Notes under the pieces: generated by a model
Told to the model about the DNA's origin: nothing
Databases searched by the model: none
Seen by the model: only the letters and a program-made list of their open reading frames with translations
Position numbers and translations under genes: made by a program
Source: Camelus bactrianus
Taxonomy: Eukaryota; Chordata; Mammalia; Artiodactyla; Camelidae
Assembly: GCF_048773025.1 (NCBI RefSeq)
Contig: NC_133545.1
Location: 10,620,001 to 10,684,000, forward strand
Reading direction: 5' to 3'
Length of the DNA stretch: 64,000 bases
Shown here: piece by piece, positions 1 to 12,100 of the stretch
Position numbering within the stretch: position 1 is the stretch's first letter
How the letters are laid out: every line of letters starts with the position of its first letter

Positions 1-1028
1 TGTGTGTTGTGACAAACATTCCCCGGCTGATTCTGATGGGCAGGCTGGTGGGAGCCCCTGCACGGTCTGGAGGCTGAGGATAGCTCTTTATTGTGAGCCA
101 GCAGGTCTCTTTCTGGGAACTTAATTCCTCTGCAAGAATCCTGGGCAGGAAAAGAGGGTCTCGGACGGGGTTTGACGACTGTTTCTGGGGTCTTCCTGCT
201 TCCTCGCGGTTGCACGTCCCCCGCCCTTCCCCACAGTGGTACCCGGGCTCTCCTGTGCGCATCCCCTCTGGGCATTTCCCCCAAGGCAGTGAGTGCAGCC
301 AGCTGGTAGGCGGGAGCAATCTCTTTAGGCCAGTTCTCAACAAAGTAGGCATGGTCAGCCTCCGCCGGGGAGCTGCCTGTTGACAACTCCCGAAATTCTA
401 AGCCATGTAAAGATGTAAAGAATTACAGTCATCGTTAACAGACATTTATTTTTAGAGTTGGGAGGAGTATGTTCGAATTATTAGCCAGGCCTGCTTAGGT
501 GACTTTGAGCTAGGAATCTGGAAATCTTTGTCATCCGTTGCCCCGTTCTTGATTCCTGATTCCCCCTTTACCGCCCTCTGCAACCCTCAGACCATGCTCA
601 GCCTGGAGCTGCCTGCTGACCCTCTCCCGCCCCATCTTCCTCTTTCCTTTCTTAGGAGAGCCGCATCTACTCTGTGCCTTGTGGGTAAAGAGTAGGGGTT
701 AGAGGTCCCTGCTCTCGTGAAGCTCTAAGATAACTGGTGAGACGTGGACTGTGTCTGTGACCACAGTGCGCAGGGTAGGGGCTGTGCACAGACGGGCACC
801 TCATTCCTACCGGAGAGACAACTGACTTGGCGTGGAGGGGCAGGAATGGAGACCCAGGAGGGGTGCTCTGACCTCACTCTTGAGGGTTAAGTAAAAATTG
901 GCAGAGGAGGGCATTCCAAGAAAAGGGCACAGTTCACACAAAAGCCTGACTTAACAACTGAGGACCCTAATAATTCAGTGTAGACGGAGCTCACACAGAA
1001 CACAGGGGCACGGGCAGGAGCCAACCCA

Positions 1029-1190
1029 GCAAGGGTTCAGTACATCGTGCTTGGTCGTCTGAGTCTTACTTTAATTCTTATCTCACGATAAGGAACTCTT
1101 TTAACTGAAAGAACACGTGTGCCACCCGCAAGGGTTCTGTACATCACGCTTGGTAAACCGAGTCTTATTTTTTATTCTTATCTCACGGTG
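1029..1190. repeat. Local direct duplication, period about 99 bp
   Basis: The segment gcaagggttcagtacatcgt at 1029 recurs at 1128 with few changes. Both copies continue through gagtctta and attcttatctcacg for roughly 62 bp. This is a tandem duplication within the TRPV5 intron, with no coding content. Confidence 0.75.
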
Positions 1191-1687
1191 AGTAATAGAA
1201 TATATGCACATGATTTAAAAATCAAACGGCAGGTATAATAAAGAGCAAGTGTCTGGCCCGCGCCTCCTCGCCCAAGCCTTACTTCCTGGAGGCGACCAGC
1301 TTTTACTTCTTTAAACTCTTAGTCCCTTTTGTTACCTCTGCACTGCTTCCGTCTCTGTTCATGAATTAGAGTTAGACATTATCTATCGAATTGCTGTTAT
1401 GATGAAGATTTGGAGAATACCCATCACTCCTATCTCTCCCTCATTTTTATTCTGAAAATACTGTGGAACTAGGAAAAGTCTTAAACAGAGGAGCCATGGG
1501 AGGATATTTGCCTTTGAGAAAGATCTTAGGAGTAGGGTGAATGAGGGGGGGATGGGGGCAGGGTAGAGTAGGTGGGAGGCGCCATGGGTGTGCATTAAGG
1601 CAGCGGTACTGTGGATTGAGGGCACGGGGAGCATTCGGGAGAGCTGGAAGGCTGAAAGAACAGGACTGTGAGATTGAGGACCTCTGT

Positions 1688-1783
1688 TAATTCACTTTGC
1701 TAAACATTCTCTTCATCCCCAAACCTTCTCACTGTTGATTCACTTTGCTAAACATCCCCTTCATCCCAAAAGCTTCTCATAAG
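1688..1783. repeat. Local tandem duplication, period about 48 bp
   Basis: Two adjacent copies start at 1691 and 1739 with ttcactttgctaaacat. Each continues with a similar cttcatccc...cttctca segment. Confidence 0.75.
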
Positions 1784-1847
1784 AACCACAAATCTAGAAA
1801 GCTGTGGACTGGCCCCTCAATAAAGATAGGAAATCTTTTTTTTTTTT

Positions 1848-1935
1848 AACTCAAGAAAAAATTATTTATTTTATTTTATTGAAGTATAGTCAGTTTACAA
1901 TGTTGTGTCAATTTTTGGCGTACAGCACCCGAGAG
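1848..1935 (-). mobile_element. L1 3'-end fragment (cetartiodactyl, camelid-like)
   Basis: A T-rich start followed by attgaagtatagtcagttta and caatgttgtgtcaa matches the reverse complement of young cetartiodactyl L1 3' tails. The 'cagttta...gtgtcaa' form is the one I associate with camelids. Only the tail is present. Subfamily assignment is from memory. Confidence 0.55.
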
Positions 1936-2234
1936 AATAAAATTCTAAACATTTCAAAGAAAAACTCATTACCACTTTGAGTTTTGGATTTAATCCTAGA
2001 GGTGCAAGAGTGGTCGATTAAGGAGGGATTCCTATTATCAGTTCAACAGACATCAAAAAGTCATTTGTTAAAATTTAATGTCCCTGTCCATTTTTAAAAC
2101 ACTAAAATCTTTCTCCACTTCAAAAAGAGTATCTATTCCAAACCAAGAGCCAACATTACACGTCATTGGGAAACACTGGAATTCCCCTTGCAATCAAAAG
2201 AAAAGAAAAATGTTTTAAAAGCCCACTAGCCATT

Positions 2235-3740
2235 GTTTTTTCAGCTTTATTGAGGTGCGGTTGACAAATGGAAGTGTTGAGATATTTAAAGTGATCATCG
2301 CAGTGACTGGATACACTGTGAAAGGATTCCTCACATCTAGCTAATTAACATAGTCATCACCTCATTATTTATCTTTTTTGGTTGTTGTTGAGAAAAATTA
2401 AATTCTACTCTCTTAGCCACATTCAATTGTATAATACAGTGTAATTAACTAGAGTCACCATGTTTTACCATGAGCTCCTCAGACCTTATTCATCTCGTAG
2501 CTGAAAGTCTCTACTCTCTTAGCAATCTCTCATTTCGTCCACACCCTCAGCCCCTGGCAACCACTTTTCGACTCTCTGTTTCTAGGAATTTGACTTTTTT
2601 TTTCTGATACCTTGCATAAGGGATACCATGCAGTATGTGTCTTAATGTTGAGCTTATTTCACTTAGCATAATGCCCTCAGTGTCCATCCATAAAGTCACG
2701 AATGACAGGATTTCCTTTTTTCCCACGGCTGAATAATAGTCCATTGTATAAATATATATCACATCTTCTTTATGCATTACCTACTGATGGGCACCTTATT
2801 ATTATTATTCCCATGTCTTTGCTACTCTGAATAATGCTGCAGTTAACACGGGACTGCAAATATCTCTTCCAGATTCTGTTTTCATTTCCTTTGGATAAAT
2901 ACCTAGAATTGAAATTGCTCGTCCTTGTGGTAGTTCCATTTTTAATTTTCTGAGGAAGCTCTGTTCTGTTTTCTGTAATGGCTGCAACAGTTTACGTTCC
3001 CACCAACAGTGCATGACGATGCCCTTTCCTCCACATCCTTGTCAACACTTACTTCTTGCCTTTTTGATAATAGCCATCCTAACAGGTCTGAGGCGGTATC
3101 TCATTGTGGTTTTGATTTGCATTTCCCTGATGGTTAGTGACGCTGAGTACCTTTGTTTCGGAAATGACAGGCCAGCCAAGAAACAAGCACCACTCAGAGG
3201 GTTGGAGTACTTAGATTTATTACACCTGCGGGCTCAGAGGGGCTTCTCTCTGAAGCTCTGAGCACCTCCAAGACGTGTGCATGAGGTTTTATAGGGTTAA
3301 TTACAAGCTTGGGGTGTTCGGCCAATAGGCATGGAACAGCTTTAGCAGCATCGTTATTACCAAAAGTAGAGGCAGGGAGGCAGCAAAGCAACATTTCAAG
3401 GCCAGATATGTCTCTTTGAAAATCCAGCTGGCTAGCAAAAAACATGAACAGGGAATCAGCAAACTGACTCTTATTAACTTAGATTTACGAGTTAGCCCAG
3501 CAGAACTCAGATCAGTAATCCGACACTTGTTACACTTAGATTTGTGACTTATCTTGTTAGCCCAGCCCGACTTTTCCTTCTTACCTTTCCTGTACCAGTC
3601 AGCCATTTGTAAATCTTCTTTGGAAAAATGTCTATTAAGGTCCACTGCCCATTTTTAATTGCATTTTGTTTGTTTGTTTTTGCTATTGAGTTGTATGAAC
3701 TACCATTACTTTTATTGTAACTTTCACACATGTGTATTAC
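2235..3740 (-). mobile_element. Decayed L1 3' half, interrupted by an LTR insertion
   Basis: On the minus strand this is the end of an L1 ORF2 plus 3' UTR. The plus strand shows the familiar antisense signatures 'cagctttattgaggtg', 'gaataatagtccattgtat', 'ccaccaacagtgcatgac' and 'gtggttttgatttgcat'. The copy is interrupted at 3154-3583 and resumes with 'catttgtaaatcttctttgg'. It is 5'-truncated and no longer coding, an old L1M-type copy. Its outer limits are approximate. Confidence 0.8.
3154..3583 (-). mobile_element. Solo LTR-like fossil inserted in the L1
   Basis: A roughly 430-bp block breaks the L1 alignment and is flanked by a likely 4-bp target-site duplication (CCTT at 3150-3153 and 3584-3587). 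On the minus strand it has a TATA-type box (TATAAAA, reverse complement within 3286-3294) and, about 70 nt downstream, an AATAAA signal (reverse complement at 3216-3221), the layout of a retroviral LTR. The 4-bp duplication suggests a class I (gammaretrovirus-like) element. No internal viral genes adjoin it, so it is a solitary LTR, younger than the L1 it entered. Confidence 0.55.
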
Positions 3741-5559
3741 CTTTTATTTTCCAGAGAGGGCAGTTAAAAAAAAAAGCAATCAAAAGCCCTGCGGAAGGGT
3801 CTGTGTGGTGGTCTTGGACAGCAGAAAGGAAGGGGGCTTGCGGGAGACTGTGGCACCCTGCAGCCTGCTTTATAAAAGGGGACCTTTGAGGACAGAGTGG
3901 TGGAGGCAGCTGCTTTAGGGTAATGGGATCCCAGCTGGAGCAGAGGCAAAACGCTTGGGGTCTCTGGATACCTCTGTTATTCACTGTAAACCTAAATAGG
4001 GAAACTCCTACTTATAAAGAGTCTGTTGAACAAAAAAAGGGGTGGTAGTGAGGGGCAACCCCAGAAGGAGACTGTAGTAACCAAAACCGTCCCAACATTC
4101 TCCATTAGGTGGAGTGTCACCTTTTCATCTCCCGAGGGAAGAGCTGGTGCCACTCTCCCGCTCTCCTCTAGGGGCGCTCTGATCCCCACAACTCTCCAGA
4201 CTAAATTACACACAGTCCTTTTCTTCTTAGTTGAGCCAAAGAAAGGTTGGCGGCAGTTTTCCAGACAAACTCAATCAAGGTACAAAGTTTGAAAAGAAAT
4301 TCAAAAATTTAGCACATATATGGCACAGATACTGTTATTTTATTTCTGTGTTTAATGTTATTTTGTTTCCACAGTTAACACACTTACTATTTATCCCACT
4401 GCTTATTACCTGATTCTCAAAAAGAGTTGGCCTATTTGACAACGAAAGACAGGGGCTATGGGAACAGTAAGATAAAGAACAAGACCTGTGAACTGAATTT
4501 TAGGGCAGAGGAGAGGGCATTCAAAGATAGCTGCGGGAGCTGGTGATTAAACAAACAAACTCTGAGCTTCCTTGGAAGCAAGGCAAAAGGGAAATGTCCC
4601 ACTATAGGCTAAAATAAAATTTGCCAGTTTCTCAAGAGAGATAAATGTCAGAGCAGTTTACAGAACATCAGTTCTTTAAACAACAATAATAAAGGAACTG
4701 GAGTCTCGTGGCAGTTTGCTAGACCACATGGTCCACTAGGCACGTAGTGGTAGATCCCATATGATCTACCTGAAACATTTCCACCGTCTGTTCGTAAGTC
4801 TGGTCCTACTTTTCCCTAAAGGCTGTGTCCTTGGCTGCTTCAGAGCTGATGCACACGCTCTGAGCGGCCACAGGACTCTCGGTGGGCGCCTTCTTTATAC
4901 CATAGATCACCTTCTACTGCATCGTGTCTCTTCCTATTTGGAAAGCTATGCCTCTCACTGGACCAGCAAGGACAAGGCTGAGGTAGCCTGCAGAGGGATG
5001 CTTAGAGCTTCCAGTTCATCAGCAGAGCAGAGATGGTTAGCGTTTCTCATACCCAGTGTGGGATCACACCCTCCCCAGCTGAGATCATCCCCAGGGACTC
5101 TCAACCCCTGTCTTGGGTGCACAATTCAGAGATGTGACGGTGGAGAACAGAGTTCCCCAAAAGTGTGAAGGATACTTGAGTGTGTTAGAATTATTTGTAT
5201 AATTTAAAGGAGAATTATGTCATCTATATGGAATAGGGTCCATAGTTTATGGTGTTCTCAGATGGGCACATAACTACAAAAAATTAAGGAGCCTTATTGT
5301 AGAATTTTATCGCTACATCTGGATAATGTTGCAGGCCTCTGACTGTGAAGTAAAGTGTGCAGAGGGAAGATGGTTTTTATTCCGTCTTGACCTTAGGACT
5401 ATACCTACACCTGCCATTTAGGATAAGGTAGAGCTGTTCCTCAGAACTGAAATCCATATAGTGTCTCTAGCCCTTCCTTTTCTGTATTGCCAAATCATAA
5501 TAAAATCACAGTGGATATCTCTGTAGCGCTCTACGGTCATACAGTATATCCAGATACAT

Positions 5560-5715
5560 TATCTAACATTCACAATAACCCTAGGAGAGAAGGGTTATAG
5601 TCTCTGATTTACAGATGAGAAACCTCAAGCTCAGGGAGTTTCAGTGACTGATTCAAGGTTTCACTAGAGCTAGTAGGTCCTGGGTCCGTGTTGGAACCTG
5701 AATTCTGTGATATGT
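5560..5715 (+). repeat. MIR SINE
   Basis: The sequence 'tttacagatgagaaacctcaagctcaggga' core region (positions about 5609-5640), followed by a 'caaggtttcactagagctagtagg' type stretch, is the conserved MIR core in plus orientation. Confidence 0.7.
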
Positions 5716-6149
5716 TTATATTCCTTCTGTTGGAAACCACAATGAGATTGGAAAAGCTGGACTTTCAGCATAGCTGAAACCAGCCCAAGCCACTAATGCT
5801 TCTTCCTGTTGGTTTAGCCTTCTTAACTTGATGCTCTGAAATGTGACCTCGGCCCCTTGCTATACACACCATAAATTACTGCTCATAACATGTATATAAA
5901 AGGTGACTTGCCAGGTGGTAACTCAAGTTATTAGCATGTGCAGCCTCCATATAGTCAGCCTTGGATTCATAGACTAATTCCTGGTCCCACGTTTAGCCAC
6001 GATGGCAAATACAGTGCAGGGTGGTGGTGACGGGAAGGGGAGCTCGTCTTCATCCTGGACAGACTTTAGCTGCTTTAGGCCACTTTCTCAAAATGATTTG
6101 GCTCTCAGTCCATCAGAAAGCACTTCTTATCTTGAATTTTTCTCCACAG

Positions 6150-9100
6150 GAGGCCTACGTGACTCAGCAGGATAAAATCCGGCTGGTGGGGGAGCTGATG
6201 ACTGTCTTTGGGGCTGTGGTCATCCTGTTACTGGAGGTGAGATGCAGCTGGGGCCCGGCCGAGGCTGCCCCCCGCCGAGGCCTCGGGCTGCACGGTGGAC
6301 CACATTGCCTTTCTGTTTCCCGCCTTTCCCAGATCCCAGACATCTTCAGGGTTGGTTTCTCTCGCTATTTCGGACAGACTGTCCTCGGGGGGCCTTTCCA
6401 CGTCATCACGTGAGTGTCCTTCCTTCCGGCCCCCTGCCCTCCCTTGCCAGAAGTGTTCCGGGTCTCCCAGTCACTCTCGGGGACCCTCACCTCCTGGGAG
6501 TTTTCTCCAGTGGGTTTGGATATGTGACTGATCACCCGTTTAGGTGTAAAGACTGAGCCTGAGTGTGCAGGACCCACGAGAGTCAGCACCGTGCTGGGTG
6601 GGGGGGGGACCTAGAATATCTCCAGCCCTCCTCTCACTCCCCACTCCCTGCTCTCCCCCCAGCATCACCTACGCCTCCCTGGTGCTGGTGACCATGGTGA
6701 TGCGGCTCACCAGCACCAGCGGGGAGGTGGTGCCCATGTCCTTCGCGCTGGTGCTGGGCTGGTGCAGTGTCATGTACTTTGCCCGAGGATTCCAGATGCT
6801 GGGCCCCTTCACCATCATGATCCAGAAGGTCAGTGCTGCTGTCTCCTTTGGCTTCAGACCTTGGACCTTCCCAGACCCAGGGAGGGAGTGGGAGCAAAGA
6901 GGAAGATGCTACTCGGAGTGGAGCTGGTGGAACTATGGTGGCTTCCCGATCATCATCAGTAGTGGCTGTGAGCCAGGTGGAGAAAGGACCAGCCCTACCT
7001 TCCCTCCCCTCTCTGTTTTCCGTAGATGATTTTTGGAGACCTGCTGCGTTTCTGCTGGCTGATGGCTGTGGTTATTCTGGGATTCGCCTCAGGTAAGAGC
7101 ACCGCTCTCTCCTCTACCAGATCTTGGGATCCAGTTTTCCAGAAAGTTCTCTCTCACTCTTGCTCTCAGTTCTCATTTCCCATTTGCACTCCTTTTTGCT
7201 TTTCTTCCCCCCCCCCCCCCCCGGTGGAAAGTGAATGGAAAAGCACGCTCACACCCATAGAAAGAGGGTCACTCAGAAGGCAGAGCCACGTGTTCTGAAT
7301 TTCTGGGCCAATAACATTCATGTTGACTAACCGCCCTCCAAGATCATTAAAGGAGAGATAGAAAAAGGGCTTTGGAGGGAGAAGGACATTAAACAGGAAA
7401 GACTGGCCAGTCGCGAAAAGCGGTGTAGGCAAACAGACAGACCAGTATTTCACTTCTCTGTGTTTACACTTCAGAAGAAGAAACAGAAAACATTCAACAA
7501 TACATGTAGTCCCTTTTTTCCCCTCTATGTGTGGTCAAAGTTGAAAGAAAAGGAAAGAATCTGAAAAAGAAGATACAGAAAAAGCGTTTGGGGAGTTTAA
7601 AGAATGAGAGAGGAAAATACAAAAGTCGTGAGAGAGACTTGGAGAAGAGAGGCCAGTGTGCCCAGGGCGCATGGGGAGAGGGCCAGAGAGAGGAGAGAGG
7701 GAACAGCAAGAACAGAGGAGACGGAGACAGAGCAGGGGGCAGGCCAGCAGCAGTGACGCGTGGAAGAAAGTTCTTAGGGAAAGACGAGAAGAGAAAGAGC
7801 AAAAGGTGGCAACTCTAACCCAGTCCTCCGTGTCTGCAGCTGAACATCCATAAGACAAGTGGATGTGCCTGACGATACGTGAAGACCCCCAACCCTAAAA
7901 GACCATGGCTTCTAGCACTGAGAACACCATTCCTGTCCTAGGCAGTCCCCTGTTTAACGGGGGTTCCTACGAATCAGTAGACTGAAAAAATACACCATGA
8001 TCTGAACCATGATCTGAAAAGGGTAAAACTGTAGTAGGCTGCCTGTTTGGAGTGTTCCTCATGCACCCTTCCTCCCCACCCCCTCCTCCACCTGCACCTA
8101 TGCATATATAAGCTGAGGGAATGGTAACAGAGTCGTTCTTTGCAGGTCTCCTAAACTCTCTTTTGTTGTTGCAGAGCAATGCTTTGTCATAGAGTCTCGT
8201 TCTGCTCTTGGGTTCACCTAATTTTACGTTTCCATTCCCCATACAGAGAGGCGTCTTTTAGAGGTTCTAATGCTGTCTTCAGTTTCCAGGATGCCCCTTG
8301 CCATGCAGTAGGCTACACATGGCACAGGGAAAACGTTTTCATGATGGTCCGAGCTCACCCAGGAAATCTCAGAGTGATGGATGGTTATCTAGAGGCCACT
8401 GAGAGTTTTTTTAAAGGTGCTTTTTCTTTTAGCCCTTTCATTTGCTCAGTTCTTTAACACTGTTGGAGATTCCGTGCATTCTTATTAGAACTGCCTTTTA
8501 AACATTTGGTTTTCTAAAATGTAAAAACCGGTAGGTGACATATATATATATATATATATATTTATACTGCATTTTATATATATATATATTTATATATATA
8601 TATAATATATAAAAATTATATATATTATATATATACAATTTTTTGCTAAATTCTGAGTAGTACTATTACCCAGAAAAATGAATTTGGTCGTAGGGCATCT
8701 CAGGGTTAGCCAGATCTACAGGCAGAATGTGACTTTTATGTATAATTCACAGATGTACATTCATGTGTGTGTGCATGTGTGTGCACGTGTGGAAACGTAT
8801 GGAGATGTATACTGGAGGTAGAATGAATGCAGACCAGGCCCATGCTTACTGTGATAACTCCCTGTTTCCTGATCTCCATGCCCTCTTCCTGGGCGGGGCA
8901 GCGTTCTTTATCATCTTCCAGACAGAGGACCCATCCCGTCTGGGCCAGTTCTATGACTACCCCACGGCGCTGTTCAGCACCTTTGAGCTTTTCCTCACCA
9001 TCATCGATGGCCCCGCCAACTATGATGTGAACTTGCCCTTCATGTTTAGCGTTGTCTACTTTGCCTTCGCCATCATCGCCACGCTGCTCATGCTCAACCT

Positions 9101-12100
9101 GTTCATCGCCATGATGGGCGACACACACTGGCGGGTGGCCCATGAACAGGACGAGCTCTGGAGGGCCCAGGTGAGTTTATTAGTGTTTGTCTTACTAAGG
9201 GGCAGGGGATGGAGAGAAAAGTCCGAGTGGAATGTGTTATGATAGATGACTGTTAGGAGAGTCACGGAACACCCCGGCAGGGCTGTCACCTCAACAGAGT
9301 TACCTTTGGACAGGTGGAAGGGACAGAAGAGGGTAGAATGGTAGGATAGATTAGATCAACACCCCAGATCCTGGGTGTTGGTCATGGGGGAAAGGGTAGA
9401 TTCCGGAGTCAGCCTTGAATCTAGTGGGAACTAGAAACTACCTTGTTCTTATATATTCTAGTTTTTAGTTTGGACCTTATCTTCTATTTGCTTCTATAAC
9501 TCCCTATTTGTCTATGACCTTTTCTTTATATCCTCATAGTCTAACGACATTTTAGACTTGACAGTGCCTCTAGTGGTCCTCTAGAGGAGTTTCTGCCAAA
9601 TATATACTCATTGACTGGTCAGAGGGTCATTCCATATCTTCTCTCATGTTGATTAGGACCTTACTATGGTGTGGATTTGGGTAGAGGTTGGGAGGAGAGA
9701 GCTTTTTCACTTTTCAAAAGGTTTTGTTATCAGAAAAGCTCATATTGCACTGGGCTGAAAACCATCTTTCTGTAATTCCATTCTTTGGCCCCAGCTTTTT
9801 CTTCTCATATAATGCAGAACACACTCTTCCAAATGAGTACCATTCAGCTATTTGAAGACAGCCATCATTTATCCCCTCAGACTTTTCATTCATTACCAAT
9901 AACTATTTAGTCTGCTCTGTGTTGGGAAATGTCTAGGAACTGGGGACACAAGCATGAACACACCGATGTAGTCTGTACCCTCATGGAGCTTACACTCTGG
10001 CTGGGAAGACAGATAGTAAACAAATGACTTCACAGAAAGCTGTACAGTGGTAACAAATGTGTCACAGAGAAATAGAAGATGCTAAGAACAGGAGGCAACA
10101 GAGGAATTTGACTGGAAAGTTAGAACTTGCTTTCTTGATGGAGTGCATTTAAGGTGGACCCTTAAACGTGGGTAAGAATTAGTTAAGAAGAACAAGGGGA
10201 AGAGATGGATGGTAGGATTTGTATCAGTCAGGACTTTTGGCTACAGGGACAGAAAACCAAACACCAAGAGACTTAAAAAAAAAAAAAAAAAAAAAACAGA
10301 AGGAGGAGCATGTGTTGATCCTCACAACTGGAAGTTTAAGGAATTAAACTAGCTTTAGGCATGTCTGGCCAGAGCCTGGATCTCTGTTTCACATGTTACA
10401 TCAGTTTCTCTGTTCTCTCTTTTGTTCTGACGTTTCGAAGTCTGTCTCTTGCATCACATTGGTGAGCTAGCTTACAGAAGCTCTAAGCTCCCAAAGGAAT
10501 GAGCAGGTGCCCTGGGTTCCAAATTCCTAGGGCCCCATTCTTAACTGTATTCTGTGTGCCTTCTGATGCTGTGGATTTATAGCCTTTAAAAGAGCATCGC
10601 CCCTGCCTCCTGAAGCCGTCTCATGGCAATAAGTTTGATCATAGGCACATCCTAAGGGTAGGGCCAAGGATCGAAGAATGGTGGTGGTGGTGATGGTGAT
10701 GGTGGTGGAGTCTGGGAGAGAATAGACTAATTAACTAGGACTGTGTGAAGTCCAGTCTCCTCTAACTGACGGATTGAGAGTGGAGCAGGAGCGATTCTCT
10801 AAATGAAAGGTGGGCTCTGTTACCAGAAGAAGGTGAGTGTGCTGAATGGTGGTGCGGGGAGGAGCTATACATGTCCTCTTCAAGAGAAAGAGCTCTCCAG
10901 GGAAAGGGAACAGAAGGACTGAAAGTCCTGAGGTGGGAGGGAACTCGGTGCAGCTAAGACACTGAGAAGGACAGGAGCAGAAGAAGACAGAGTGGAGAAC
11001 TGAGCTATATTAAGGATTCCTAGTTCCTGCACTGTTAATCAGAATTCCTGGACCCAGTCCATCCTGACTGGCCCCTTTGTTCACAGCTAATCATGGGCTT
11101 TTTGATGCTGGAACGATCCTGATCTGATTGGAGGAATGCAGTACAAAGAGGGGCCGTGCTTTACCTTGCTTTGGACACTGTGCTGTAAATAGCACCTAAA
11201 ATTGAGTCAGTCCTTCTAGCAAATAGGCAGTTGGCCCTTTTAGGCTTGTGATCAACGAGAACCCCGACAGCTTTGTTACGTGACTTATTTAGCTAAGCTC
11301 CTGTACCATTTTTCCTGTACTTACACAGATATTTTTGTCTTATACGTAAGTGTAGAGCCTTATTTTTGGTTTACTTAAACTTCATGTTAGTGGTTCTTTA
11401 ACCAGCGTTCCAGTCTGGCGAGGTCATTTTTATGTTGCTTTGTCATCTCGTGTATTACGTCTTTCTCCCAGTTTTGTCGCAAGCATGTTTGATAAGCTTG
11501 TCTTCTGTGTTTCATCTAAGTAATTAATGACGGCTGGGCAAAGGACAGAACACGTGCCACTAGAGTTTTCCCTGCCAAGTTTGGAGTCATTAACCCGCGC
11601 TTTTCCTTCTTAAGATACCGGCCTTTCATTTGCTGCTGATTCCCTGAACACCCGCAGCAGTATTTCAGCCCTGAGATCACAGAGATTCTGTTTAATCGTT
11701 CTATTTATGCCTATGGCTTTCCTATGAAAAAAGAAATGAGATTAGTTTGGCGTAACTCATTTTCCATGAATGTGAATAGTAATGTAGGGGTCACTGTTTT
11801 GCTCAAAATACTCATAAAAGTCTCTCCTTTTATGGTGAATGATGCATAAGTCAGGTAGCACAGGCTGGGGGCTGGGGGAGGGGTAAGTCGCTGTCGTCTT
11901 CACTGACCTCTGGTGTCCTCACCCACCGCTTCCTCTTGGTTCTGTCTGTCAGTAGCCTCCAGGTTCTCTGAACCTCATGGCTCTTTCTGAGTTCTTCCTC
12001 CCTCTCTCGCCTCCTCCTAGGTTGTGGCCACCACGGTGATGCTGGAGAGGAAGATGCCTCGCACCCTGTGGCCTCGCTCTGGCATCTGTGGGTACAAGTA

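Larger units (their letters stand above)
1..6149 (+). other. TRPV5: Part of a TRPV5 intron; no exon recognised
   Basis: Upstream of the first visible TRPV5 exon I found no sequence resembling TRPV5 ankyrin or S1 exons on either strand. The stretch holds two local duplications (1.0-1.8 kb), an L1 tail (1.85 kb), a decayed L1 with an LTR insertion (2.2-3.7 kb) and a MIR (5.56-5.72 kb). The remainder is unassigned single-copy sequence. Confidence 0.7.

Noticed and set aside
2547-3014. Open frames near 2.5-3.0 kb on the minus strand
   Set aside because: They are remnants of L1 ORF2 and 3' UTR, not host genes.
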